Shown here one piece after another: positions 48,180 to 56,143 of a stretch of DNA of 64,000 nucleotides (positions are counted from its first letter, which is position 1; each line of letters starts with the position of its first letter). The stretch lies in NCBI RefSeq assembly GCF_004209755.1, contig NZ_CP035913.1, positions 3,906,001-3,970,000 of the forward strand, given 5' to 3'. This DNA is from Pseudoduganella lutea. GTDB lineage: Bacteria > Pseudomonadota > Gammaproteobacteria > Burkholderiales > Burkholderiaceae_D. Position numbers and translations under genes: made by a program. Below the pieces are notes generated by a model, which was given only the letters and a program-made list of their open reading frames with translations, had not been told where the DNA came from and did no database searches.

Positions 48180-49160
48180 ATGAAGCGGAAGTCGATGGTG
48201 GCAATGGTGGTGACGGCAGTGCTGGCGCTCGGCGCGGTCCAGGGCGCGCAGGCGCAGGATGTGATCAGGCTGGGCAACCTGAAATTCGCCCATTACGGGG
48301 CGGTCTCCTATATCAAGGAGATCGCGCCGAAGTGCGGCATCAAGGTCGAGGAACACGTGTTCGCCAAGGGGCTGGACGTGATGCAGGCGATCATCGCCGG
48401 TGAACTCGACGTGGGTGCCACGGCGTCCGAGGCGGCGATCTCCGGCCGCGCCGGCGGTGCGCCGATCTACGTGGTGGCCGGTTTTGCCAAGGGCGGCGCG
48501 CGGCTCGTGGGCCGCACCGACCTGGCCATGAAGTCGATCAAGGATTTGAAGGGCAAGCGTGTGGGCGTCACGCGCGGCGGCATCCAGGAAGTGCTGCTGC
48601 TGGCCGAACTGCAGCAGGCCGGGCTTACGGCCTCGGACCAGCCGGGCAAGGACGTGCGCCTCGTGTTCCTGGCCTACGCCGACCTGAACCAGGCGCTGCT
48701 GGGCAAGAACATCGATGCGATGATGCAGTCCGAACCCCAATCGTCGCAGGCGATCAACAAGGGTTTCGGCAACGAGATCATGAAGCCGTACAACACGCCG
48801 ATCGGCGAGCCGGTGCGCACGATGGTGATGACCGAGAAGTTCTACAAGGAGCGCCGGCCGGTGGCCGAGAAGTTCATGCGCTGCTTCGTCGAAGCCACGA
48901 AGACCTTCATCGACAACAAGGCCGTCGCGGAAAAATACGTGCGCGAGGTGGTGTTCAAGGGCCAGATCACCAAGGACGATTTCGAGGACGCGATCGGCAA
49001 TTCGCCGTACGTGTATGACATCTCGGTCGAACACATCCAGACCACGACCGACGTGATGGTCAAGACCGGTGTCGGCCGCATGAGCCGCCCGCCGGTGGCG
49101 AAGGACTGGGTGAAGACCGACCTGCTGGAGCAGGCGCGCAAGAGCCTCGGCGTCAAGTAG
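48180..49160 (+). CDS. ABC importer periplasmic binding protein, NMT1/SsuA-like
   Basis: A 326-residue exported protein (signal peptide about 1-24, ending GAQAQD). The NMT1/THI5-like fold is shown by GLDVMQAIIAGELDVGATASEAAISGR, LKGKRVGVTRGGIQEV and LGKNIDAMMQSEPQS. This family binds thiamine precursors, sulfonates, taurine, nitrate or aromatic acids; the ligand cannot be told. Start at 48180 has GGGGAG at 48169-48174. It is the first gene of a complete importer with permease and ATPase downstream. Confidence 0.9.
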   Translation: MKRKSMVAMVVTAVLALGAVQGAQAQDVIRLGNLKFAHYGAVSYIKEIAPKCGIKVEEHVFAKGLDVMQAIIAGELDVGATASEAAISGRAGGAPIYVVAGFAKGGARLVGRTDLAMKSIKDLKGKRVGVTRGGIQEVLLLAELQQAGLTASDQPGKDVRLVFLAYADLNQALLGKNIDAMMQSEPQSSQAINKGFGNEIMKPYNTPIGEPVRTMVMTEKFYKERRPVAEKFMRCFVEATKTFIDNKAVAEKYVREVVFKGQITKDDFEDAIGNSPYVYDISVEHIQTTTDVMVKTGVGRMSRPPVAKDWVKTDLLEQARKSLGVK

Positions 49161-49169
49161 GGAGGCGGC

Positions 49170-49991
49170 ATGGCGCGCATCGACTGGCGTGAAGCGGGCA
49201 TCGGCCTCGTGGTGCCGGTGGCCGTGGTCGCCGTATGGCAGCTGGCGTCCAGCCTGGGGTGGGTAAATCCGCAGGTGCTGCCATCGCCGTGGGCGGTGGT
49301 GACGAAGTGGGTCGAATACCTGCTGCCGCTGCAGCCGCGCGACCCGGCCACGCAATCGTGGCTGGCGTGGGCGTTTTCCGGGGAGCTGATCCACGATTCG
49401 CTGGGCTCTCTATATAGAGTGGTGGTCGGTTTCGCCATCGGCGCCGGGCTGGCCTTGCCGATCGGGCTGTCGATGGGCGCCAGCCCGCGCATGTATGCGT
49501 GGTTGAATCCCCTGGTGCAACTGCTGCGGCCGATCCCGCCGATCGCCTACATTCCGTTGTCGATCCTGTGGTTCGGGCTGGGCAACCCGCCGGCCGTGTT
49601 CCTGATCGCGCTGGGCGCGTTCTTTCCCGTGCTGATGAACACGATCGCCGGCGTGCGCCAGGTGGATGGCATCTACATCCGCGCCGCGCGCAACCTGGGC
49701 GCCTCGGGCGGCACGCTGTTCGTGCGCGTGATCCTGCCGGCGGCCGTGCCTTATATATTGTCGGGCGTGCGGATCGGCATCGGCACCGCGTTCATCGTCG
49801 TCATCGTGGCCGAGATGATCGCCGTGAGCAACGGGCTCGGGTTCCGCATCACGGAGGCGCGCGAGTACTTCTGGTCCGACAAGATCATCGCCGGCATGTT
49901 CACGATCGGCCTGCTCGGGCTGGCCATCGACGTGGGCGTCAACCGGCTGAACAACCACCTGCTGCGCTGGCACCGCGGCCTGGAGAACTGA
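49170..49991 (+). CDS. ABC importer permease, SsuC/TauC-like
   Basis: A 273-residue inner-membrane protein with six helices. The coupling motif region is AARNLGASGGTLFVRVILPAAVPYILSGVRIGIGTAF (about 173-209), the EAA loop of SsuC/TauC-type permeases. It is nine bases downstream of the binding-protein gene with GGAGG at 49161-49165, and two bases before the ATPase start. Confidence 0.93.
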   Translation: MARIDWREAGIGLVVPVAVVAVWQLASSLGWVNPQVLPSPWAVVTKWVEYLLPLQPRDPATQSWLAWAFSGELIHDSLGSLYRVVVGFAIGAGLALPIGLSMGASPRMYAWLNPLVQLLRPIPPIAYIPLSILWFGLGNPPAVFLIALGAFFPVLMNTIAGVRQVDGIYIRAARNLGASGGTLFVRVILPAAVPYILSGVRIGIGTAFIVVIVAEMIAVSNGLGFRITEAREYFWSDKIIAGMFTIGLLGLAIDVGVNRLNNHLLRWHRGLEN

Positions 49992-49992
49992 G

Positions 49993-50814
49993 ATGGGTGC
50001 CGACATGAATACGGAGGAGGGCGCGCCGCACATCACCGTGGCGGGCGTGAGCAAGGTGTTTGCCACCGGCGGGCGCGAAGTGGTGGCCCTGAAGGACATC
50101 GACCTGGCCATCCCGCGTGGCCAGTTCGTCTGCCTGCTGGGGCCATCCGGCTGCGGCAAGTCGACGCTGCTGAACGCGGTGGCCGGCTTCGCGCTGCCCT
50201 CCACGGGCAGCATCAGGGCCGATGGCCAGCTGGTGACGGCGCCGGGGCCGGAACGGGGCATGGTGTTCCAGGAATATGCGCTGTTTCCGTGGATGACGGT
50301 CGAGGACAACGTGGCCTTCGGCCTGGAAATCAAGGGCCAGCCGAAGGCGCAGATCCGCGCCACCGTCGACAAGCTGCTGGCGATGCTGTCGCTGTCCGAC
50401 TTTCGCCAGCGCTATCCGAAGGACCTTTCCGGCGGCATGCGCCAGCGCGTGGCGATCGCCCGCGTGCTGGCGCTCGACTCGCCGATCATGCTGATGGATG
50501 AACCGTTCGGCGCGCTCGACGCGCTCACGCGGCGCAACCTGCAGGACGAGCTGCTGCGCATCTGGTCCGAGCTGAAGAAGACGATCATCTTCGTCACGCA
50601 CTCGATCGAGGAAGCGATTTACCTCGCCGACCGCATCGTGGTGATGACCTACCGGCCGGGCACGATCAAGCGCGACATCCTCGTCGACCTGCCCCGCCTG
50701 CGCGACCCGGCCGCCGCCGACTTCAACGCCCTCAAGCGCGAGCTGGGACTGCTCGTGATGGAAGAGCAGCAGCGCCACCATCACGACGAGCTGCGGCTTG
50801 CCGCGGTGGATTAG
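49993..50814 (+). CDS. ABC importer ATP-binding protein
   Basis: A 273-residue ATPase of the nitrate/sulfonate/taurine group. Walker A GPSGCGKST is at 50-58, Q-loop in MVFQEYALFPW, signature LSGGMRQR at about 140-147, Walker B IMLMDEPFGALD, and the H-loop in IIFVTHSIEEA. It powers the transporter formed with the two preceding genes. The gene ends just before the multi-hairpin repeat at 50824. Confidence 0.95.
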   Translation: MGADMNTEEGAPHITVAGVSKVFATGGREVVALKDIDLAIPRGQFVCLLGPSGCGKSTLLNAVAGFALPSTGSIRADGQLVTAPGPERGMVFQEYALFPWMTVEDNVAFGLEIKGQPKAQIRATVDKLLAMLSLSDFRQRYPKDLSGGMRQRVAIARVLALDSPIMLMDEPFGALDALTRRNLQDELLRIWSELKKTIIFVTHSIEEAIYLADRIVVMTYRPGTIKRDILVDLPRLRDPAAADFNALKRELGLLVMEEQQRHHHDELRLAAVD

Positions 50815-50823
50815 CGTTGGCTC

Positions 50824-50963
50824 TGGTGTCGGACATTTTTTTCTGGATGGTGTTTCCAGAAAAAATTGTCGGACGCCGGTTTTCGCACGATCGGCGCGAT
50901 TGGCAGGCGCCAGGAAAACCGGTGTCTGACACCATTTTCCCTTGGAAAATGGTGTCAGACACC
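50824..50963. repeat. Multi-hairpin repeat (family I, copy 2)
   Basis: Hairpin 1 near 50826-50873 (GTCGGACA...GTCGGAC), an inverted pair CCGGTTTT / AAAACCGG around a spacer (50876-50883 and 50915-50922), and hairpin 2 with perfect 20-base arms at 50921-50940 and 50944-50963 (GGTGTCTGACACC...). It matches the plan of 55461-55578 and 16912-17006. It may stop transcription between the ABC genes and the ypjD-like gene. Confidence 0.8.
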
Positions 50964-51020
50964 GAACTTCGGCGCTTTTGCCCACCCGCCGGCATGGCCG
51001 CGTTAGTGTAAACTGCGCGG

Positions 51021-51824
51021 ATGCAGACCATTCTTTTGATCGCAGCCGCGCTGCTGTATATCGTGTGCGCTTCACTGCCCGCCGCCAGGGCGAAGCCGAT
51101 TGCCGCCGTGACCGCGCTGGCATGGCTGGTGCACGGGGCCGGGCTGTGGATGGACGTGGTGGTGCCCGGGTCGCTGCGGCTCGGCTTCGCGGCCATGCTG
51201 TCGTCGGCATTGTGGATCTCGGTGGGCGCCTACTGGATCGAGAACCGCAATTTCGCGCTCGACGGCCTGCGCCGCATGGTCATGCCGGTTGCCGCCATCG
51301 CCAGCGCGCTGCAGGCATTGTTCCCGGGCGCGCTGATCGCGCTGGAAGGGCGCTCGCCGATGTTCGGCTGGCATATCGCGATCGCCACGCTGGCCTACAG
51401 CACGCTGACGATCGCCGCGTTCCACGCGGTGCTGATGGCATTGCAGGAATCGCGGCTGCATACCCGTAGCGAGCAGGTCACGTTCCTGTCGGCCGCGCTG
51501 GACCAGCTGCCCGCGCTGCTGACGATGGAAAAACTGCTGTTCCGCCTGATCGGTTTCGGCTTCGCGCTGCTCAGCCTTACCGTGCTGTCGGGTATCGTGT
51601 TTTCCGAGCAGCTGTTCGGCCAGGCACTGAAGTGGGACCACAAATCCGTGTTCACGATGCTGTCGTGGATACTGTTCGCGGCGCTGCTGGCCGGCCGCCA
51701 CTTCCGCGGCTGGCGCGGCAAGACGGCGCTGTCGTTTACGCTGGCGGGATTCGCCACGCTGCTGCTGGCCTATGTCGGCAGCCGTTTTGTTCTGGAAGTA
51801 GTGCTACACCGAGGTTTCGCATGA
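51021..51824 (+). CDS. ypjD: CcsA/YpjD-like cytochrome c assembly-family membrane protein
   Basis: A 267-residue inner-membrane protein with eight helices of the CcsA/HemX-like cytochrome c assembly family. Diagnostic are the region GWHIAIATLAYSTLTIAAFHAVLM with histidines, FRLIGFGFALLSLTVLSGI and the tryptophan-rich WDHKSVFTMLSWILFAALLAGRHFRGWRGK. A similar gene usually lies beside ffh; here five genes separate them. Its role, possibly in metal export or haem handling, is unsettled. The stop overlaps the next start (ATGA). Confidence 0.87.
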   Translation: MQTILLIAAALLYIVCASLPAARAKPIAAVTALAWLVHGAGLWMDVVVPGSLRLGFAAMLSSALWISVGAYWIENRNFALDGLRRMVMPVAAIASALQALFPGALIALEGRSPMFGWHIAIATLAYSTLTIAAFHAVLMALQESRLHTRSEQVTFLSAALDQLPALLTMEKLLFRLIGFGFALLSLTVLSGIVFSEQLFGQALKWDHKSVFTMLSWILFAALLAGRHFRGWRGKTALSFTLAGFATLLLAYVGSRFVLEVVLHRGFA

Positions 51825-52090
51825 CACGTATCCTGTTCTGGCTGGCACTCGCGCTGCTGGTGTATTTCGCCATCCGTTCCAAGCTGAAGCAATCGCAGCG
51901 CCGGCAGGAGGAGGCACGGCGCCAGCAGCAGCAACAGCAGCAACCGCCGCAGCCTTCCGAGCAGCGCCAGGTCGTGGCGTCCGAGGAAATGCTGCGCTGC
52001 GCGCAATGCGGCGTGTATTTCCCCGCATCCGAAAACGTGCCGATCGAAGGGCGCGACTACTGCAGCCCCGCCCACGCGCCGCTGAAATGA
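51821..52090 (+). CDS. Small membrane-anchored zinc-ribbon-like protein (PP0621 type)
   Basis: An 89-residue protein with one N-terminal helix (MTRILFWLALALLVYFAI), a Gln-rich linker (RRQQQQQQQPPQP, about 34-46) and a C-terminal CAQCGVYFPASE...YCSPAHA segment with three Cys and one His, likely a metal knuckle. This fits the PP0621 family. The start overlaps the ypjD-like stop by four bases. It precedes the PilS-like gene by 27 bases. Confidence 0.8.
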   Translation: MTRILFWLALALLVYFAIRSKLKQSQRRQEEARRQQQQQQQPPQPSEQRQVVASEEMLRCAQCGVYFPASENVPIEGRDYCSPAHAPLK

Positions 52091-52117
52091 TGTGCGCAAT
52101 GCGGTGCGCAAGATGAT

Positions 52118-53890
52118 GTGCACAACAAGGCGGCCGGCGCGGTGACATATACGGGAGCCGAAGCGGGAGCCAAGGCGGGAGCCGATGCGGAGGCCAATTC
52201 GGGAGCCAATGCGCGCCCGGTGCCGGCGCTGTTCCCCGCGGCCCGCGACACGTTCTGGCGCTCGCTGCAAACGCTCAACGCCACGCGGGTCGTCATCGCG
52301 CTCGTGCTGCTGATTTACTTGAGCCTCGACAGCCGCGGCCTGCATTCGACGGGCGACTTCCTGTATGCGCAAACGTGCGCGGCGTACCTGTTCCTGGCGA
52401 TCGTGTTCGCGCTGACGGCCGCCTGGTGGCGCCGCCGCTTTCTCGTGCAACTGCTGTCCCAGGTCACCTGCGACCTCGTCGTCATCTCGCTATTGTTTAC
52501 AGCGGCCGGCGGCGTGCGCAGCGGACTGGCTATCCTGTACCTGTTCCCGCTGGCCGGCTGCGCCATCCTCGCGCCGCTCGTGCTGGCCCTGTTCTGGGCC
52601 GCACTGGCATCGCTGTACATGCTGGCCGAAAGCACCTGGCGCGCGCTGGAAGGCAACGGCGACATGGCCGTGCTGCAGGCCGGCCTGTATGGCGCGGCGT
52701 TCTTTGCCGCCGTGCTGGTGGTCAACCGGATGGCGGCGCGGCTGATCAACCAGGAAGCGCTGGCGGTCCAGCGCGGCATCGAGATCGGCGTGCAGCAGGC
52801 CGTCAACCGCCTCGTCATGTCGCAGGCCGGCGACGGTATCGTGGTCGTGGGCCCGAACGGCGAACTGCTGGCGGGCAATCCGGCCTCGCTGCAGATGCTG
52901 GGCCTGTCCGGCGCGCTGGGCCTGCGGCTGGGCGCGCTGCCGTCGCTGCACCCCATCGCGCAAGCCTACGAGGACTGGCGCGCCGACCCGGCCCGGCATA
53001 CCGTGTACGTGACGATCAAGCCTTATACGGACCCGGCGCTGCAGGAGCTGACGACCGCCTGGAGCGTGCGCGCCGACCTGGCGGCACACCTGAAGGTGCG
53101 CTTCGCCGCCGCCGAGACGATGGAACTGGGCACCGAGCGCAACGTGATCTTCCTGCAGGATGTGACGGCCATCGAAAACCAGGCGCAGCAACTGAAACTG
53201 GCATCGATGGGCCGGCTCACCGCCAGCATCGCCCACGAGGTGCGCAACCCGCTGTCCGCGATCGGCCATGCCAATTCGCTGCTGGCCGAAGACCTGGATG
53301 CGCCGGTGCATGCCCGGCTGCTGAAGATCATCGGCGACAACGTGGCCCGCGTGAACCGCATGGTCGAAGATATCCTGCAGCTGTCGCGCAAGGCGCATGT
53401 GCAGGGCGAACCGCTGGCGCTGGCCGCGCTGGTGGCCGAGCTGAAGGCGGAGTTCGACGAAACCCACGGGCTCGACCCGCGCATGCTCGACATCGGCAAG
53501 GTCAGCGACGTGACGGTGCGCTTCGACCCGCTGCACCTGCGCGAAGTACTCCTCAACCTGCTCGGCAATGCGATCCGCTATGCCAGCAAGGGGCCGTCGT
53601 CGATCCGGCTGTTCGTGGTGCGGGTACAGGGTCGCCCGCCGGAGCTGCACGTGCAGGACGACGGTCCCGGCATTTCCACAGAGGTGCGGGCCCACCTGTT
53701 CGAACCGTTCTACACTACATCGTCGAAAGGCACCGGCCTGGGCCTGTACCTGGCGCGGGAGCTGTGCCTGAACAACGATGCGATGCTGGACTACGAATAC
53801 CGCTTCGATGCCGGCCCGGTGGCCGCGCCGGTGTCGTCCGGCCGGTTCGTCATCACGTTCGCGCACCTGTCACGGGAAGATAAAGCATGA
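52118..53890 (+). CDS. pilS: Membrane sensor histidine kinase, PilS-like
   Basis: A 590-residue kinase. An N-terminal Gly/Ala repeat (GAEAGAKAGADAEANSG) leads to about six membrane helices (50-210), a PAS domain (about 225-330) and the kinase core with His373 in SIAHEVRNPLSAIGHA, N-box EVLLNLLGNAIRYASKG and GTGLGLYLARELC. This is the PilS arrangement, controlling type IV pilin expression through PilR. The GTG at 52118 has no strong ribosome-binding site, and a start further in, near residue 30, is possible. The end overlaps pilR by four bases. Confidence 0.85.
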   Translation: MHNKAAGAVTYTGAEAGAKAGADAEANSGANARPVPALFPAARDTFWRSLQTLNATRVVIALVLLIYLSLDSRGLHSTGDFLYAQTCAAYLFLAIVFALTAAWWRRRFLVQLLSQVTCDLVVISLLFTAAGGVRSGLAILYLFPLAGCAILAPLVLALFWAALASLYMLAESTWRALEGNGDMAVLQAGLYGAAFFAAVLVVNRMAARLINQEALAVQRGIEIGVQQAVNRLVMSQAGDGIVVVGPNGELLAGNPASLQMLGLSGALGLRLGALPSLHPIAQAYEDWRADPARHTVYVTIKPYTDPALQELTTAWSVRADLAAHLKVRFAAAETMELGTERNVIFLQDVTAIENQAQQLKLASMGRLTASIAHEVRNPLSAIGHANSLLAEDLDAPVHARLLKIIGDNVARVNRMVEDILQLSRKAHVQGEPLALAALVAELKAEFDETHGLDPRMLDIGKVSDVTVRFDPLHLREVLLNLLGNAIRYASKGPSSIRLFVVRVQGRPPELHVQDDGPGISTEVRAHLFEPFYTTSSKGTGLGLYLARELCLNNDAMLDYEYRFDAGPVAAPVSSGRFVITFAHLSREDKA

Positions 53891-55371
53891 GCCATTCACC
53901 CCGCGGCGCCCCGCGCGTTTCGCCTCGTGTCCTGGTCGTCGACGATGAAGACGACCTGCGCGACCTGCTGGAGATCACGCTGCTGAAGATGGGGCTGGAC
54001 GTGGACGGCGCCGCCGACCTGAAAAGCGCCCGCGCGCTGCTGGCGGCCCATGACCATGACCTCGTGCTGACCGACATGCGCCTGCCGGACGGCCTGGGCC
54101 TGGACCTGGTGCGCGAAATCGCCGCCAGCGGCCGCAACCTGCCGGTGGCCGTGGTGACCGCATTCGGCAGCGCGGAAAACGCCGTGGTGGCACTCAAGGC
54201 CGGCGCATTCGATTACGTGACAAAGCCGCTGCAGCTCGACCAGCTGCGCCTGATGGTGCAGTCGGCATTGAAGCTGAACGTGCCATCCGGGCCCGCCGTG
54301 CCGAGCGCGGAACCGGTGGACAGCCGCCTGAAGGGGCAATCGGCGGCCATGCAGGCGCTGCGCGCGCAGATCGCCCGGCTGGCCCGCTCGATGGCGCCGA
54401 TCGCGATCACCGGCGAATCGGGCTCCGGCAAGGAACTGGCGGCCCGCGAAATCCACGCGCAGGGCGCGCGCGCCGACAAGCCGTTCATCGCCGTCAATTG
54501 CGGCGCGATCCCCGAGGCGCTGATGGAGGCCGAGTTCTTCGGCTACCGCAAGGGCGCCTTCACGGGCGCGGCGGACGAACGCGACGGCTTCTTCCAGGCC
54601 GCCAACGGCGGCACGCTGATGCTCGACGAAGTGGCGGACCTGCCGTTGCCGATGCAGGTGAAGCTGCTGCGCGCGATCCAGGAGCGGCGCGTGCGCAAGA
54701 TCGGCGCCACCGCCGAGGAGCCGGTGGACGTGCGCATCGTCAGCGCCACGCACCAGGACCTGGCGCGCTGCGTGGAGCAGGGCAAGTTCCGGCAAGACCT
54801 GTTCTACCGGCTGAACGTGATCGAACTGTCGCTGCCGCCGCTGCGCGAGCGGCTCGACGACCTGCCGGTCCTGACGGAAGCGATCCTGGCGCGCCTGTCC
54901 GCCGCGGGCGGCCAGCCGGCCACGCTGGGGCCGGGCGTGCTCGACGCGCTGCGCGGCTACAGCTTCCCCGGCAATGTACGCGAGCTGGAAAATATCCTGG
55001 AGCGCGCGCTGGCGTTTTCCAACGATGGCGTGATCGAGGTGGCCGACCTGGCGCTGAAGGGGGCCAGGCTGGCCGAGGCGCCCGCGGCGTCCGCGGTCGC
55101 AGCGGTGCCCGCGCCGCCCGCAACGGCTGCCGAGGTGGCCTTGTCGCCTGCCGCCGTGCCGGCCGGCGAGCGGATGCCGCCGCTACCCGATTTATCGGTA
55201 CTCCCCTCAAACCTGCCGGCCTACCTCGAGCGGGTCGAGCGCGAGATCATCGTGCGCGCCCTCGACCAGACCCAGTACAACCGCACCCAGGCCGCGCAAC
55301 TGCTCGGCATCAGTTTCCGGCAGCTGCGCTACCAGATGCAGAAACTGGGCATCCAGGAGCCCGAAGGCTGA
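53887..55371 (+). CDS. pilR: Sigma-54-dependent response regulator, PilR-like
   Basis: An NtrC-type activator, 494 residues. The receiver domain has D63 in LVLTDMRLPDG and the conserved Lys in YVTKPLQ. The AAA+ domain has GESGSGKE (176-183), GAFTGA (223-228), which contacts sigma-54, and GGTLMLDEVADLPL. The Fis-type helix-turn-helix is at the end (RTQAAQLLGISFRQLRYQMQKLGI). An Ala/Pro-rich linker lies before it. With the preceding kinase it forms a PilSR pair, but no pilin gene is in the window. Confidence 0.9.
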   Translation: MSHSPRGAPRVSPRVLVVDDEDDLRDLLEITLLKMGLDVDGAADLKSARALLAAHDHDLVLTDMRLPDGLGLDLVREIAASGRNLPVAVVTAFGSAENAVVALKAGAFDYVTKPLQLDQLRLMVQSALKLNVPSGPAVPSAEPVDSRLKGQSAAMQALRAQIARLARSMAPIAITGESGSGKELAAREIHAQGARADKPFIAVNCGAIPEALMEAEFFGYRKGAFTGAADERDGFFQAANGGTLMLDEVADLPLPMQVKLLRAIQERRVRKIGATAEEPVDVRIVSATHQDLARCVEQGKFRQDLFYRLNVIELSLPPLRERLDDLPVLTEAILARLSAAGGQPATLGPGVLDALRGYSFPGNVRELENILERALAFSNDGVIEVADLALKGARLAEAPAASAVAAVPAPPATAAEVALSPAAVPAGERMPPLPDLSVLPSNLPAYLERVEREIIVRALDQTQYNRTQAAQLLGISFRQLRYQMQKLGIQEPEG

Positions 55372-55460
55372 GCAGGGGCGGTCTGAATGGATGAGGTAAC
55401 TCGGCTATAATGCCCGGCCTCGTCGTGGGACGATGCTGCCTGCGGCAGGTGGAGGGGTCT

Positions 55461-55578
55461 GGTGTCGGACACTTTTCCGCAGGAAAAGGTGTCGGACACC
55501 GGTGTTTGCCAGCGCACGGGAGAACCGGTGTCTGACACTATTTTCCGATGAGGCGTCCGGAAAATAGTGTCAGACACC
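55461..55578. repeat. Multi-hairpin repeat (family I, copy 3)
   Basis: Hairpin 1 (55461-55478 with 55482-55500) and hairpin 2 with perfect 21-base arms (55527-55547 and 55558-55578), both starting GGTGTC(G/T)GACAC, are joined by a spacer with ACCGG ends. The plan equals that of 50824-50963. Confidence 0.8.
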
Positions 55579-55757
55579 AGACACTTTGCCAATGCTGCTC
55601 AACCGTTGGGCAATCGTGCATCCCTAGCACATTTGACAGGTTAGCGCTTGCTTTGCCAAGAAAGCCCGGTCTTATCGAGGGCCTGAAAAGTCAACTGAAT
55701 TATTAGTCATTCTGGCAAAGAATTTTCGGTCATAGTCCTTGTCGCGAGCTATCGCGC

Positions 55758-55804
55758 TCACTACAATTAGTGTCATAGATTGTGTGGTGCACTAAATCTA
55801 GTGC
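55758..55804 (+). promoter_or_regulatory. Tandem NrdR-box-like palindromes upstream of nrdAB
   Basis: Two 16-base sites, TCACTACAATTAGTGT (55758-55773) and GCACTAAATCTAGTGC (55789-55804), each agree at 12 of 16 positions with the NrdR consensus ACACTATATATAGTGT. The gap is 15 bases, so centres are 31 bases apart or three helix turns, the spacing usual for NrdR pairs. The expected action is repression of nrdAB when dATP is high. They lie about 340 bases before the nrdA start, so the promoter must be far upstream. Confidence 0.75.
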
Positions 55805-55807
55805 TTT

Positions 55808-55876
55808 GGTGGATAACTTGGTGGGTAACTCGGCAAAATCGGTTGATAAGCCGGTTGATAAGTCCGTTGATAACTC
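55808..55876 (+). repeat. Five-copy 12-base tandem repeat (GGTTGATAAGTC type) before nrdA
   Basis: Units start at 55808, 55820, 55841, 55853 and 55865; a nine-base break lies between the second and third. The first unit contains GGTGGATAA, the complement of the DnaA box TTATCCAC plus one changed base; the others read GGTTGATAA or CGTTGATAA. DnaA controls nrdAB in Escherichia coli, so a weak-box array is one reading; iterons for another regulator are the alternative. Confidence 0.6.
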
Positions 55877-56143
55877 TTGATGACCTGCCTGGTACATGGC
55901 GCACGTCATCACCAGGTAACCGGCCCCGCTGCGAGGCGCTTGAACCTGCACCACCTGATCAGCCACCGGGCGAAACCCGGCAGCCGCGTGTCATTCGGAC
56001 GATGTGTTCGAGGGCCCGGTTTTGCCGTTTTGATCTCAGTTTTATCTCAGTTTTCATTAGTTTCATGCCGGGTTGATCCCTGGGTTTGATCCCATCCATG
56101 GCAACAGAATTTGTTCCGAACACTTAATCGGGAGCGTACATAC

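Larger units (their letters stand above)
55372..56143. other. 772-base gene-free control region between pilR and nrdA
   Basis: No convincing gene. From left to right: a TATAAT hexamer at 55406-55411, the repeat element at 55461-55578, an AT-richer part, two NrdR-box-like palindromes (55758-55804), five 12-base repeats (55808-55876) and a leader of some 260 bases to nrdA. The open frames across it have no family resemblance. Confidence 0.7.

Noticed and set aside
55808..55876. CRISPR array
   Set aside because: The units are contiguous 12-mers without spacers, and no cas gene is in the window.
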